From Gallionella sp. (lineage in GTDB: Bacteria; Pseudomonadota; Gammaproteobacteria; Burkholderiales; Gallionellaceae), in assembly GCA_030645955.1 (NCBI GenBank), contig JAUSMR010000076.1, positions 62,001-126,000 of the forward strand: a stretch of 64,000 bases of DNA. The letters run 5' to 3'. The notes beneath the pieces are model-generated. The model worked only from the letters and a program-made list of their open reading frames with translations, was not told the DNA's origin and made no database searches. Each line of letters starts with the position of its first letter. Within the stretch, counting starts at the first letter, position 1. Shown piece by piece: positions 1 through 11,300 of the stretch. Both the position numbers and the translations under genes were made by a program.

Positions 1-514
1 GCGGCTGGGTTTCCTGCGGTTTTGCTGCCTGTTTTGCAGTCGCTTCCTCATCGTCTTTGCAATCCTGGGTGACACACAGGCGCGACGAAAAGTCGGTGCC
101 GCGTATCCCGATGGTCGCGGATGCCGCGCGGACTTTGAACGCATCGGCATTGCCACGCTTGCCGATCAAACCCGTCACGTTGCGGAAACCGCCCTTGAGC
201 AGCCGGAATATCGCGTTGTCGTCTTGCGGCGCCTCATTGCTGAACTGAAATGCTTCGATACGCAAATTTGAATTGGGGCGCAGCGTCATTTTTGCGCCAT
301 CGTTCATCAGCACCTGGGCATAACTGTCTTTGGCGGTGATGAGCATATCTCCAGCCTGCACCTCGGCTTTCGGCCCCAGCACCTTGACCGTGCCGTCTGT
401 ACGCTGGGCAACCAGCGCGCCGCTCATATAGCCGATTTTGCCCACCACTTCCGCGGCTTGCGCCACGGTTGCGATCATCAGTAATATTGCTGTGACCAGA
501 AATTTGATTTTCAT
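1..514 (-). CDS. FecR-domain protein (partial, runs off the left edge)
   Basis: The minus-strand frame opens at ATG 512-514 and stays open to the window edge, so the C-terminus is missing. The product starts with a signal-peptide-like stretch (MKIKFLVTAILLMIATVAQA). A FecR-type beta domain follows, with a GAxV-like segment, a 'KVLGPKAEVQAGD' core and a 'GIRGTDF' motif typical of FecR domains. It begins only 11 bp after the TpsB stop, so it is probably translated from the same mRNA. FecR-domain proteins are often encoded next to two-partner secretion genes and are thought to be periplasmic; a role in sensing or surface display here is inference. An acidic/Gln-rich linker (around DDEEATAKQAAK) is visible just before the edge. 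Confidence 0.8.
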   Translation of the reverse strand, partial: MKIKFLVTAILLMIATVAQAAEVVGKIGYMSGALVAQRTDGTVKVLGPKAEVQAGDMLITAKDSYAQVLMNDGAKMTLRPNSNLRIEAFQFSNEAPQDDNAIFRLLKGGFRNVTGLIGKRGNADAFKVRAASATIGIRGTDFSSRLCVTQDCKDDEEATAKQAAKPQETQP

Positions 515-525
515 TTCACACCTCA

Positions 526-2151
526 TCAGAAGGTGGCATTCAAGGATGCATGCCAACGCCAGTCGCCCACGCTCTGCAATGGGTCAGTGCCGGCATTTGT
601 GATCTGCGCACGGTCCAACCGCATCGAAAACTGCTCGGTATAGCTGACGCGCAAACCAAGTCCGGCTCCGGCAATAGTAGTCTTGACACCATTGGCAGGT
701 TTCGTTTGGCCAGCGTCATAGAAAAGCAGGGCGCGAGCCCTGAGATCGCCCTTGCCAAAATCGGGCGTATAACCTTCCAGGTTCAAGCGCGTTCCCACCT
801 CACCGCCTTCACTGCCTTCGGAAAAACCGCGCACCGCATCGGCTCCGCCCAAACGTAATTGCTCGCCCTGTATCAGTACATCCCCGCTCCACTGCCCGTT
901 CAGGGCTGCGCGGTATTGCCACTCGTCCCCAATCTGTTGCGTATAGTTCATGCCATAACGCAACACTTTATAGGCTGGTTTTGGCTGGGTAGCGTTAATC
1001 TGGTCATAGGCGGCAAAATCAGCCTCCCGACCCTTACTCATTTTCGGCAGGTTGGCGGAATATGACACATTCAAATTCAGGTCGCTTCTGGCAAACTTGC
1101 CCAGCGCGGTATAAGCGAGACTCAATGGCAACACCACGATTTCGTTGTACAACACGGTCGGCGGCGTAGTGGTCATTTCGAGACGGCGGAATTTGCGCCA
1201 GTCCAGTCCAAATGCCAGACGCGGGTCGAATACACCCGCGCGCTCCAGAGCATAGCTGTAGCGGGCGCTGAACAACAGACCGCCGCCCTGAAAATTGTTG
1301 AGACCACCCACCAGGGCATTCACGTTGGAATAACCGCCAAAGAATTCGAGGCTGCTGCCATACTGGTAAAGCGGGATCTTGTAGCTGCCACCCAGCACCC
1401 GGGTCCGATCGGGATGTTGCGGCGACGTCAGGTATTGAACGCTGGCAACGTGATCCGCATCGAAAGCGTTGGCATTGCGATAGGAAAAGCCAAGCCGCGT
1501 ACGCCCGGTTTCTGCCGAGCCGGTATTATCGAGTGATACGCCCCAACTGGCAGGTTTGCTGTCGGTGACAATCACATTCGCATCCACCTCGTCCTCTTTC
1601 TCGCCCGCCTTCAGCACCACGTTCAACTGCCTTGCCGGATTTTCATTGGCGAGCTTCAACTCCTTTGCAATCTGCCTGGAACGCGGCACCCCGCCGCTGC
1701 GCAATGAGGGTAGCGCGTTCAGCACATTGGCCTCGGTAACGTAGCGATTATCTTTCACCCCCACTTTGGCGAAGCGGCTTTCCACCGCGCGAAAACGCAC
1801 CGTGCCTTTCTCCAGTTCCTGTTCCGGCAACAGCACATTCACAGCCGAGTAGCCGCGCCTGGCATACGCTTCTTCCACCGCCTCCAGCGCGCGCTGAACA
1901 TCGGAAAAGTCCTTGTCCTTGCCCACAAAGGGCGAGACCGCCGCATCGACTTCCGCCTGGCTCAGCAAAGACGCTCCCTCCAGCACATAGCGATCAATCG
2001 CAAAGCGCAGCACAACCGGCTCCGCTTCGGATGTTGCAGTTGGCCCCGTTGCAGTTGGCCCCGTTGCAGAAACCGCGTCCTCTGCCAGCACAAATGACGG
2101 TGTGCTGAACAAAATTCCCGACAGAGACATGAAGAACAACTTGTATTTCAT
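526..2151 (-). CDS. Two-partner secretion outer-membrane transporter (TpsB, ShlB/FhaC/HecB family)
   Basis: 541 residues, the usual length for TpsB pores. A signal peptide ends near residue 23 (VLAED). POTRA-like segments occupy about residues 45-200, and a 16-strand beta-barrel domain runs to the terminal Phe, typical for BAM substrates. The conserved 'VRGF' motif of the L6 loop is present (ADAVRGFSEG). It should export the giant TpsA encoded 225 bp upstream on the same strand. The N-terminal linker carries a short tandem duplication (GPTATGPTAT) from a 15-nt repeat at 2034-2069. The downstream FecR-domain gene follows at 11 bp. Family assignment is firm; the exported substrate is inferred from adjacency. 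Confidence 0.93.
   Translation of the reverse strand: MKYKLFFMSLSGILFSTPSFVLAEDAVSATGPTATGPTATSEAEPVVLRFAIDRYVLEGASLLSQAEVDAAVSPFVGKDKDFSDVQRALEAVEEAYARRGYSAVNVLLPEQELEKGTVRFRAVESRFAKVGVKDNRYVTEANVLNALPSLRSGGVPRSRQIAKELKLANENPARQLNVVLKAGEKEDEVDANVIVTDSKPASWGVSLDNTGSAETGRTRLGFSYRNANAFDADHVASVQYLTSPQHPDRTRVLGGSYKIPLYQYGSSLEFFGGYSNVNALVGGLNNFQGGGLLFSARYSYALERAGVFDPRLAFGLDWRKFRRLEMTTTPPTVLYNEIVVLPLSLAYTALGKFARSDLNLNVSYSANLPKMSKGREADFAAYDQINATQPKPAYKVLRYGMNYTQQIGDEWQYRAALNGQWSGDVLIQGEQLRLGGADAVRGFSEGSEGGEVGTRLNLEGYTPDFGKGDLRARALLFYDAGQTKPANGVKTTIAGAGLGLRVSYTEQFSMRLDRAQITNAGTDPLQSVGDWRWHASLNATF
2034..2069. repeat. 15-nt tandem repeat in tpsB linker
   Basis: The unit gttgcagttggcccc occurs twice plus a partial copy, giving the repeated TGPTA peptide between the signal peptide and the first POTRA domain. 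It probably arose by slippage; the linker tolerates length change. Confidence 0.8.
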
Positions 2152-2224
2152 GGGACACCCAGTCTTTATAAAATCAATATTCCAGTTACCGCCGGCCCTT
2201 GACGCTTATTTATTCACCCAGACT

Positions 2225-2310
2225 GTCGTTGCGAGCCACTCGTGGCAATCCAGTGTTTTTATATGAAATGAATTCTGGATTGCCACGTCCCTACGCTCCT
2301 CGCAATGACG
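2225..2310. repeat. Palindromic intergenic repeat between tpsA and tpsB
   Basis: The arms gtcgttgcgag...ggcaatccag and ctggattgccac...ctcgcaatgacg pair as a long interrupted hairpin. Elements with this core are widespread intergenic REP-like repeats in proteobacteria. It fills most of the 225-bp tpsA-tpsB gap and could act as an mRNA-stabilising or attenuating stem between the two genes. Confidence 0.8.
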
Positions 2311-2376
2311 TTTCCTGATCGTTCCCTCGCCGAGCAAGTGAACAATTCGCACCTGTGGCGCTGACAACTGCCGCAA

Positions 2377-5300
2377 TCAGGCTCCCGGACATACCGGCAA
2401 CGGTTGCGCGGCGGTATCCCCGCTCGCCGGTGTCTCGGGAGTAGCCACCTCCTCCTCGGCTTTCCGCTTCTCTTCCTCATCGGATGAACTCGTGCTTTGC
2501 GCGCTTCCTGTGTCCGGTGTGCCCAGCAGCAGGATCGCGTTGGCGATTTCGTCTACCACGGTGGGCGCCAGAACGGTGAAACTGGCCGGGAAGTAGTTCA
2601 TCGTGTAGTTGCTGCTGGCCAGCGCCAGTGAGCCCAGGTTGATCTGGTAGTTGCCCACCGCCTCCCCGGCATCGCGAGCCAGCGAGCCTGCGTTCAGGGT
2701 CGCTGCTGCTGTGTCGCCAAGCTTCAATCCCGATACCATGTAAGTCAGCAGTGGATCGGGTGTGCTGATTATCTTGTTCGTGGGAAACGCATAGACCGAT
2801 AGCGGAGCCGGAGTAATCGTGAAGATATTACCCGCGAAGGTGATGGTGTAGTTGGTTGCTGTCAGCGTGCCCTGACTGATGGCATAAGGACTCGCCGCAA
2901 CGTTCTCTCCCGCGGCACGAGACAGCGCCCCGGTAAAGGCGGTGGCGTTGGTGTCCCAAGTGGCCAACCCCATTCCGCCCACGGCGTAGGTCAAAGCCGG
3001 GTCAGCATCGCCGTACACCCTGCTGATCGCATTTGCCGTAACGTCGATGGGGCGCGCGGTGATGCTAAATGCCGTGCTGTTGCCTGCAGCCTGTGTAAAG
3101 ACATAGTTGCCATTGTTCGCTGTCAACCCGGACCCAGTGATGGAGTAGCTACCGACGTTGCTGGTATTCACAGCGTTAGTGATGAAACTCGCACTACCGG
3201 TAGTAGCCGTAGCGAGTGACTGACCCAACACAAAACCCGTCACGCTACCGCTGAATGCGGGATCAGTTGCACCATACTGCCGACCCGCCGCATTCGCTGT
3301 GTAGGTCAACGTGGCAGGATTTACCGTCAGCACACCATCCGCATAGGTGATGGTGTAGTTGCTGGTACTGCCCACGCTGAACACTTCAGAACCGGGAGTG
3401 ACGGCGATCGCATAAGCCCCGGCATTGGCCGTATTCACCGTGCCCGCACTGGTCAGGGTCACACTGCTGATAGCGTCGCTGCCCACCAATCCGACAGGGG
3501 TGAATTCAGTGCCGAGGAAGTTCAGCGTACTACCATAAGTCTTGCTCGCATCATTCGCCGTGATGCTCATTAAAGTGACCCCGGCAGGGGTGATCGTCAA
3601 CATACCGCCAGCGGTATAGCTGATGTCGTAACCCTGTTGACCTGACCAGAACATTTCGTAAGAACCGGCGTTGGTCACCGGCGCACCAAACGGTGTGGAC
3701 TCATTCAATAAACCAGTTGCTAAAGGATCGGAATAAGTGATGGTACCCAACGCGGGTGAATTCCAGGCTACACCATCGTAGGTCTTCGTGAAATTGCCGC
3801 TTATCCCGCTGGCCGTTACCGTCACCGGCTTGAGGAAGGATTTCAGCAGCGGCGCGGAGTGGCCGTTGTAGCTGCGCCAGACGGTAGTGAAATCCCAACC
3901 CGTGAAACTGGCTTGCTGCTGCATCTCGGCAGTGGTTAGCCCGACCACGTTGGTGAGCGTGCCGACAACATTGCCAACAGCACTGGATTGCTGGGTCGTG
4001 GTTGTATTCCAATAGCTGTTGGAAATGGTTCCATCGTTATTGCCTGCAATACCACCCGCATAAATCCCGCTGACCAGACCGCTACTCGTGTACGAACCAT
4101 CAATGGTGGCAGCCCCACCAAGACCGCCAGGCAAGGTGCCCGTGCCTCCAGCGGGTCCGTTGATATTGCTGCCCGCCAAGCCTCCGCCCAGGCCTCCAGT
4201 GTTTGTGACCGTACCACCCGTCACATAGCTGTTGCTGATGGTCGCCGTACCGCCCGTACCGCCCAAAGTTCCTGTTCCGCCCGAGCCGCCGTAGTTCACC
4301 CCCGCCAACCCGCCGGCATTGGCATTACCACTGACTGTGACGCCGCTCACGTAACTGTTGCTGACGCTTGCATTCGTGCCGGCCACACTATTGTTATTCC
4401 CGCCTGCCCCACCGCGATTCGAACCGACCAGGCCGCCGCCTTCGGAATTAAAACCCGTCACTGACCCGCCACTCACGTAAGCGTTGTAGATCGTGCCGGA
4501 GTTCCAGCCGACCAGGCCGCCGACGTAGTCAAGCGTACCGGCTATGGTTACATTATTCAGTCCAACGTTGCTTACATTACCCCCTGCGCCAATCATTCCG
4601 AACAAGCCGACATAACTTGTGCCTGAAATTGAAAGATTGCTGATGGTGTTGCCCTGACCGTCAAACAGTCCGGCGAAGGGAGTACCCGAGTCACCCACCG
4701 GCACGAAACCTTTGGCGGAATCCCACATCCCTCCCGCCGCCAAAGCAGGGGCGAGGTCGATGTTGTTCGCCAGCGTGTAACTTGCAGCGAGCGCAGTCAC
4801 GTCCATGCCCATCAACTGCAACTGGTGTGCATTGGTGATGTTGGTGTTCCATTCGCTGCGCAGGAAGGGGCGGGTGTTGGTGTCGCTCATCCACCAAGTG
4901 TTGGTGAAATCGAAGCCGATGAAGCTGGTCTGGGTCATCATCTGCGCGGTGGTCAGCACAGTAGTACCGATGTTGCTGGGTAAACCAGCAGCGCCAGAAT
5001 CATAGCCAATGCCGAACAACACCCCGGCGCCCACGGTCGTCGTATCCCAGAAGCTGTTGGTGACGCTGCCGTAATTTGCACCCACCACGCCGCCGGCGGA
5101 ACCGCCACTCAAACTGCCATTGCTGGCGTAGCTGTTGGTGATACTTGCGCCGCCGCTGTTCATGCCGACCAGACCGCCGGCGTTCGCCGTCGGCCCGGAG
5201 GTTAGAGTGGCAAGCACGCTGCCGCCGTTGACGTAACTGTTGCTGATGCTGCCGCTGCTATAACCCGCCAGCCCGCCAACCAGACCGCTGCCGGTCACGC

Positions 5301-8300
5301 TGCCGCCGCTGACGTAGCTGTTGCTGATGCTGACGGAGTTCTGCCCTACCAGTCCGCCAACATTGAGCCCGCCTGAAACCGTCGTGTTAACTACAGAACT
5401 GCCATCTATCAGGCTGTTTATAGAAAGGACGCTGCTGTAAAAGCCCACCAAACCGCCAACATCGCCGGAGCCACTTACTGTGCTGCCGCTAACATAGCTG
5501 TTGCTGATGGTGCTGTTGCTGCTGTAACCCACCAACCCGCCGACACCGTTGCTGCCAGTCACCATTGCGCCATTATTGACGAAGCTATTGCTGATGCTGG
5601 CAGCGCCGCCCTCGCCGCCATCGTTACTGCCTACCAGACCGCCAACATCCGAAGTCCCTGTAACACTGCCGCCGCTGACATGGCTGTTGCTGACGCCGCC
5701 GCTGCTCAAACCCACCAGCCCGCCGAAACGGCTGCTGATGCCGATGCCTGTCACCGTGCCGTTGCTGACGTAACTATTGCTGATGATGCCGCCAACATAG
5801 CTGCCGGAGCCAGTGGAGCTGCCCTGATTAAGGCCCACCAAGCCGCCGACATTGCTGCTGCCGCCACTCATCGTGCCGCCAAAGGCGTTGCTGTTGATGA
5901 TGCTACCCTCGTTCCAGCCTGCCACTGCGCCGAAATTCGACTTGCCCGTCACAGCGGCATTCAGCAGCGCCACGTTGCTTACTGTGCTACCCAATGCGAT
6001 GTGACCGAACAGACCCAGATTATCGTTAAACGACTGGCTGACGTTCAGGTTGGAGACGGTGAAGTTAGCTCCGTCGAAATCCGCCGTCAGATAGGGAATA
6101 TACAGGCCGGAAGTCAGCGTTATATTGGCTGCCAGGCTGAAGGTATAAGCGGCATTGTCGGCAAAGCCCAGCATGTCTTTCATGCCCTGCACACCGGTGA
6201 TGGTGTAGTTGCCGCCGATGAGTTCGAGCGACTGACCAGGCCCGCTGTAGTTGGCGATGTCGAGCACCAATCCGCCGGTTGCGATGATTCCGGTACCATA
6301 CCAGTCAAGATATTGGGTATTGTAGAGGCCGCCCAGGGTGACATGATTGCCGTCTTGTATGGAGACAACATCAATGTTGTAGTGCGAGTTAGCAAGCGAG
6401 CCGTTGTTCATGCCCAGCAGCCCGCCAACATTGCTTGATCCCCACACGTATCCGCTGCTGACATAGCTGTTGCTGATGCTGCCGTTGCTGACACCCGCCA
6501 GCCCGCCGACATTGTTGTTGCCGGTCACACTACCGCTGGCGTAGCTGTCGCTGATGGTGTCGCTGTTATTACCTACCAGCCCGCCAACATTCCAAGTGCC
6601 GTTCACGTTGCCGTTGTTAACGTAGCTGTTGCTGATAATGCCGGTGTTCCAGCCTGCCAGCCCCCCGACACTCGTAGCACCCGTCACGTTGCCGTTGCTG
6701 ACGTAGCTGTTGCTGATATTTCCATCGTTCCAGCCCACCAAGCCGCCAACAGAATCGCCGCTTACACCGCCTGTTACGGTACTGTTATTAACATGGCTGT
6801 TGTTGCTGATGGCGCCGAAGTTGATGCCCGCCAGCCCGCCAACCCACCTCCAGGCGCTAGTCACGCTGCCGTTATCGACGTAGCTGTTGCTGATACTGCC
6901 GCCCCAATCATTCTTGCCCACCAAGCCGCCAACGGCGGTGCTGCCGCCCGATACAATAACGCTGCTGGCATAGCTGTTGCTGATGCCGCCGCCGCTATAG
7001 CCCGCCAAGCTGCCAACATGCGAGGAACCTGTCACACTGCCGCCCACCAGCCCGACGTTGCTCACCAACGCACCCGTATCCAGATAGCCGAACAGGCCAA
7101 CATAATTGGTCGCGGACCGATTGATGGTGAGATCGCTGATGGTGTGACCCTGACCATCGAGCTTGCCGGAAAACCCGTATGGTGGCGCAAAAGGATCGCC
7201 AATCGGCAAGAAACCCGAGCTGCCCCACATCCCTACCCCGGTGCCTGTTTCCGCCATGTCGATATTCGCGCCCAGCGTGTAGCTCGCGCCCAGACCCATC
7301 GCCATCAATTGCAGCTGGTGGGAATTGGTGATGGTGGTGCTGTATTCGCTTTGCAGGAAGGGGCGGGTGTTGGTGTTGGACATCCACCAGGTGGTGCCGA
7401 AGTCGAAGCCGCTATAAGCACTAGCCGAGTAGGCATTAACAGTCGCTGTGCTGCTGCGAACCGCAGCAACTCCAGTAACGGAACCGCTATTGGCGCCAAC
7501 AGGAATCGCCGCACCGGTGGTATCGCTGTCCCAGAAGCTGTTGCTGACGCTGCCGTTATTCGAACCCACCAGCCCGCCAACCGGACCACCGACCGATACG
7601 CCTACGCTGGTCAAACTGCCGCTGCTGGCATAGCTGGTGCTGATGCTTCCGCTGTTGTACCCCGCCAGTCCACCGACCGCTCCACTGGACAGGCTGGCCA
7701 CAGTTCCGCCATTGACGTAGCTGTTACTGATGGTGCCCGCGTTATTCCCCACCAGACCACCGACGCTTGCGCTCCAGGTTGCAGCATTCACCACGCTGAC
7801 GTTACTGACATAACTTTTGTCGATCATGCCAGCGCCTGTATTTGCGCCGACCAATCCGCCGACGGCGCTATATTCGCCGTGCACACTGCCAGCGCTGACG
7901 TAGCTGTTGCTGACCGTGCCGGAGTTGCCCCCCACCAAGCCGCCGACGCTGGAATAAGCCCCCGTCACATTCACGAAACCGTTGCTGACATAGCTGTTGG
8001 TGATGGTGCCGGCATTATTGCCCACCAGCCCGCCGACAGAGCTGCCAGCCGCGACCACACTACTATTTATCAGGCCCACATTGCCCACTATGCCGCTGAC
8101 ACCAACCACCCCGAACAGACCGGCGTCGCCACCAGCACTATTGATGCTGAGGTTGCTGATGGTGTGACCCTGACCATCGAGCTTGCCGGAAAACCCGTAT
8201 GGTGGCGCAAAAGGATCGCCAATCGGCAAGAAGCCCGCGCTGCTCCACATGCCGATGCCCAACGCGGTCTCCGCAGCATCGATGTTCGCGCCCAAGGTGT

Positions 8301-11300
8301 AGCTAGCGCCAAGGGTGGTTGCATCCATCGCCATTAACTGCAACTGATGAGCGTTGGTGATGTTGGTGCTGTATTCGCTGCGCAGGAAGGGGCGAGTGTT
8401 GGCGTTGGACATCCACCAGGTGTTGGTGAAATCCCAGCCGGTGTAATTCGCTTGGATCATTGCGGCAGAGGTGAGCGTAAAACCTGTACCACCCGCGCTG
8501 GTCGCTTGACCGGAAGTGGCAATATCCCAGAAGCTGTTGGTGATGGCGCCGGAACCGGCATTGATACCGGCAAACCCGCCAACGTTGGTTGTGCCCGTTA
8601 CAGCCCCGATACTGTAGCTATTTGAAATCGAGCCATTACCACCACTTTGCATTCCTCCGGCAAAACCGCCGACGCTACTCGAACCCACAACCGAACCGGT
8701 GCTGTAGCTGTTACTGATAGTGCTCCACGTCGCATCGCCAACAAACCCGCCCACGCTTTGAGCAACTCCGGTGGCATTCACATTGCTCGCAGAATAGCTG
8801 CTGGAAATCGTACTAAACCCTGAACTACCGGCCAGGCCACCTACGCTGCTTTGTCCGCTTACCGTTCCCGTGCTGTAAACATCGGTTATGGTGGCATTCA
8901 CGATACCTACCAGCCCGCCGACCCAATATCTCCCTGTCACATTTCCCGATGCATAGCTGTTAGTGATGCCGCCATTTGCATTGCCCACCAGCGCACCGAC
9001 TCTGTCATAGCCGGTCACACTCGCAAGATCCAGTCCAACATTGCTGATCGCACTTCCGGCACCCGTCACCCCAAACAGCCCGATGTCAATTGTTGCCGGG
9101 CGATTGATGGTGAGATTGCTGATGGTGTGACCCAGCCCGTCGAACGTGCCGGTGAAATTGGTGGTTGCATTCCCGATCGGCACGAAGCCTGAACTGCTCC
9201 ACATTCCCCCAGCAGCCAAAGCGGGGGCAAGGTCGATGTCATTCTTCAGTGTGTATGTCGCGGCCAATGTGGTGGCATCCATACCGGCCAACTGCAACTG
9301 GTGCGCGTTGGTGATGTTGGTGCTCCATTCGCTGCGCAGGAAGGGGCGGGTGTTGCCATCGATCATCCACCATGTGTTGGTGAAGTCGAATCCGGTGTAG
9401 CTGGCTTGAGTCATCATCTGCGTGGTGGTCAGCCCGGTACCGCCAGCACTGGTTGCCTGGCCGGATGTTGTGATGTCCCAGTAGCTGTCTGTGATAGTGC
9501 CGCTGTTTGTACCTACCAGCCCGCCGACATTCACGCTGCCAGTCACCTTGCCAGTGCTGTAGGAGTTGGTAATCGTGGCGGTCAAACCGTTATATCCCAC
9601 CAGTCCGCCGACTTTCGACGAGCCCATCACGCTGCCGCCGCTGACATAGCTGTTGCTGATGCTGCCAAAGTTATAGCCGACCAGGCCGCCGACACTACTG
9701 TTGCCGAGCACTGCAGCGCCGCTAACGTAACTGCTGCCGATGGTACCGCTGCTATAACCCGCCAGCGCACCCACATCGGAACTGCCCGTCACGCTGGAAT
9801 TCACCAGTCCCACATTCATTATCGAACTGCCAACAGCATATCCAAACAGGCCTACATAGCTGGTGGTTGGCCGGTTGATAACAAGATTGCTGATGGTGTA
9901 ACCGAGACCGTCAAACTGACCAGTGAAACTCGTTGTTACATTCCCCACCGGCACGAAGCCCGCGCCGGCATTCCAGTTCACCGTGCCCGCAGCATTGATG
10001 CCGTTGGCCAACTCGTATGAATTTCCAAGCATCCCCGCACTGCCCATACCCTGCACGCCATAGATGTCGGCCAGTTGATATGGGGTAATGGTGCCATCGC
10101 CGCTCAGGGCGCGAATGAATGTGCCGCCGGTGATGCGGAAGTCGTTGACGGTGAAGCCGGGCAGCGTGGCGGATATCTGATTCCAGGTGCCGCCGCTCAG
10201 CGTGAAAATGCCCGCACTGACCTCGCCATTGATATTCAAGTTGCCGCCCGTTGCGGACAGATTGAGCGCACCCGTACCGGTATTGATCGCGCTACCCACA
10301 TTCAAGGTGATATTGCCAACCGTCGTGCCGGTGAAGTTGCTGTTATTGGTTGTCACGCCGGTCGTGGTGGTGGTTGCGGTTCCATCAAAGCTGGTCACTG
10401 AGCCGATAATGAACCCGTTGTTATCCTTGTAAGCCACGTTGCCGGTCACGTTTGCTGCCAGCGTACCGACGTTGTTGTTGGTGCCGCCAAGATTGAATGT
10501 GCCTGTTCCGAGCAGGCGCAGCGAACCGGCGGTGATCGAGCTACCATTGTCGTTGAATGGGCCTCCGGCAAGTATCAGCGTCAGCGTATTGCTCCCCGCA
10601 TTAATCGAGGATGCCGAAGTAATATTAATCGGTCCGGAATTATTGGCCTTTATCAGAATATCTCCACTAGACGCCCCCCCAATAGTGGAGGTGCCAATAG
10701 TGCCCGAACCGCCTAACCCCTCCCCTATTATGCGAATCTCGCCGCCACTCGAAAGCACGCTGCCGTCTTGTATCACCACTCCGCCATCCGGATTGGTCAC
10801 ATTAATTCCGTTAAGCGTAATCGCACCGCCACCGGCCGCCGTCGTTTGAACGGTACCGCCGAAAATCCCCACGCCCCAGCCGGTGTCAAGACCTGTTGAG
10901 GTGCCATTCAAGGTCAGCGTTCCGATACCGATCGTTTCGATGATCGTGCCCGCCTCAACAGTGATACCTTGTGCGCGACAGAATCCTGCCCCCGCATCAT
11001 TCAGGCCGGTCACCGTTACCGTACCGGTTTGCGTCGAAAGTCGTGTGCCAGCGCCAAGAAAATCGACGCCAGCCGTGACATCTGTACCCGCAGTGGATGC
11101 ACTGAGAACGTGAGCCAAACCGTCGATGGACACTACACCGTTGCTGGAGAGCAGACCACCCGCAAACGTGATGCCATCAGCGAGATGATTGCTACCGCTG
11201 TTTAATGCCCTACCCTCGCCGCGCATGGTCACATTGCCCGCGCCAGCGGTGATATCCCCCAACACATAGATGCCGCTGTTGAAAGTTTTGCCGCCGGTGA

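Noticed and set aside
6793..8337. 514-codon open frame antisense to tpsA
   Set aside because: Composition follows the repeated GLUG codons on the other strand; no start signal and no family-like sequence. Several similar shadows exist across tpsA.
4400..10000. CRISPR-like spacing of repeats in tpsA
   Set aside because: The repeats are coding GLUG motifs of variable length in one long frame, not short direct repeats with unique spacers.
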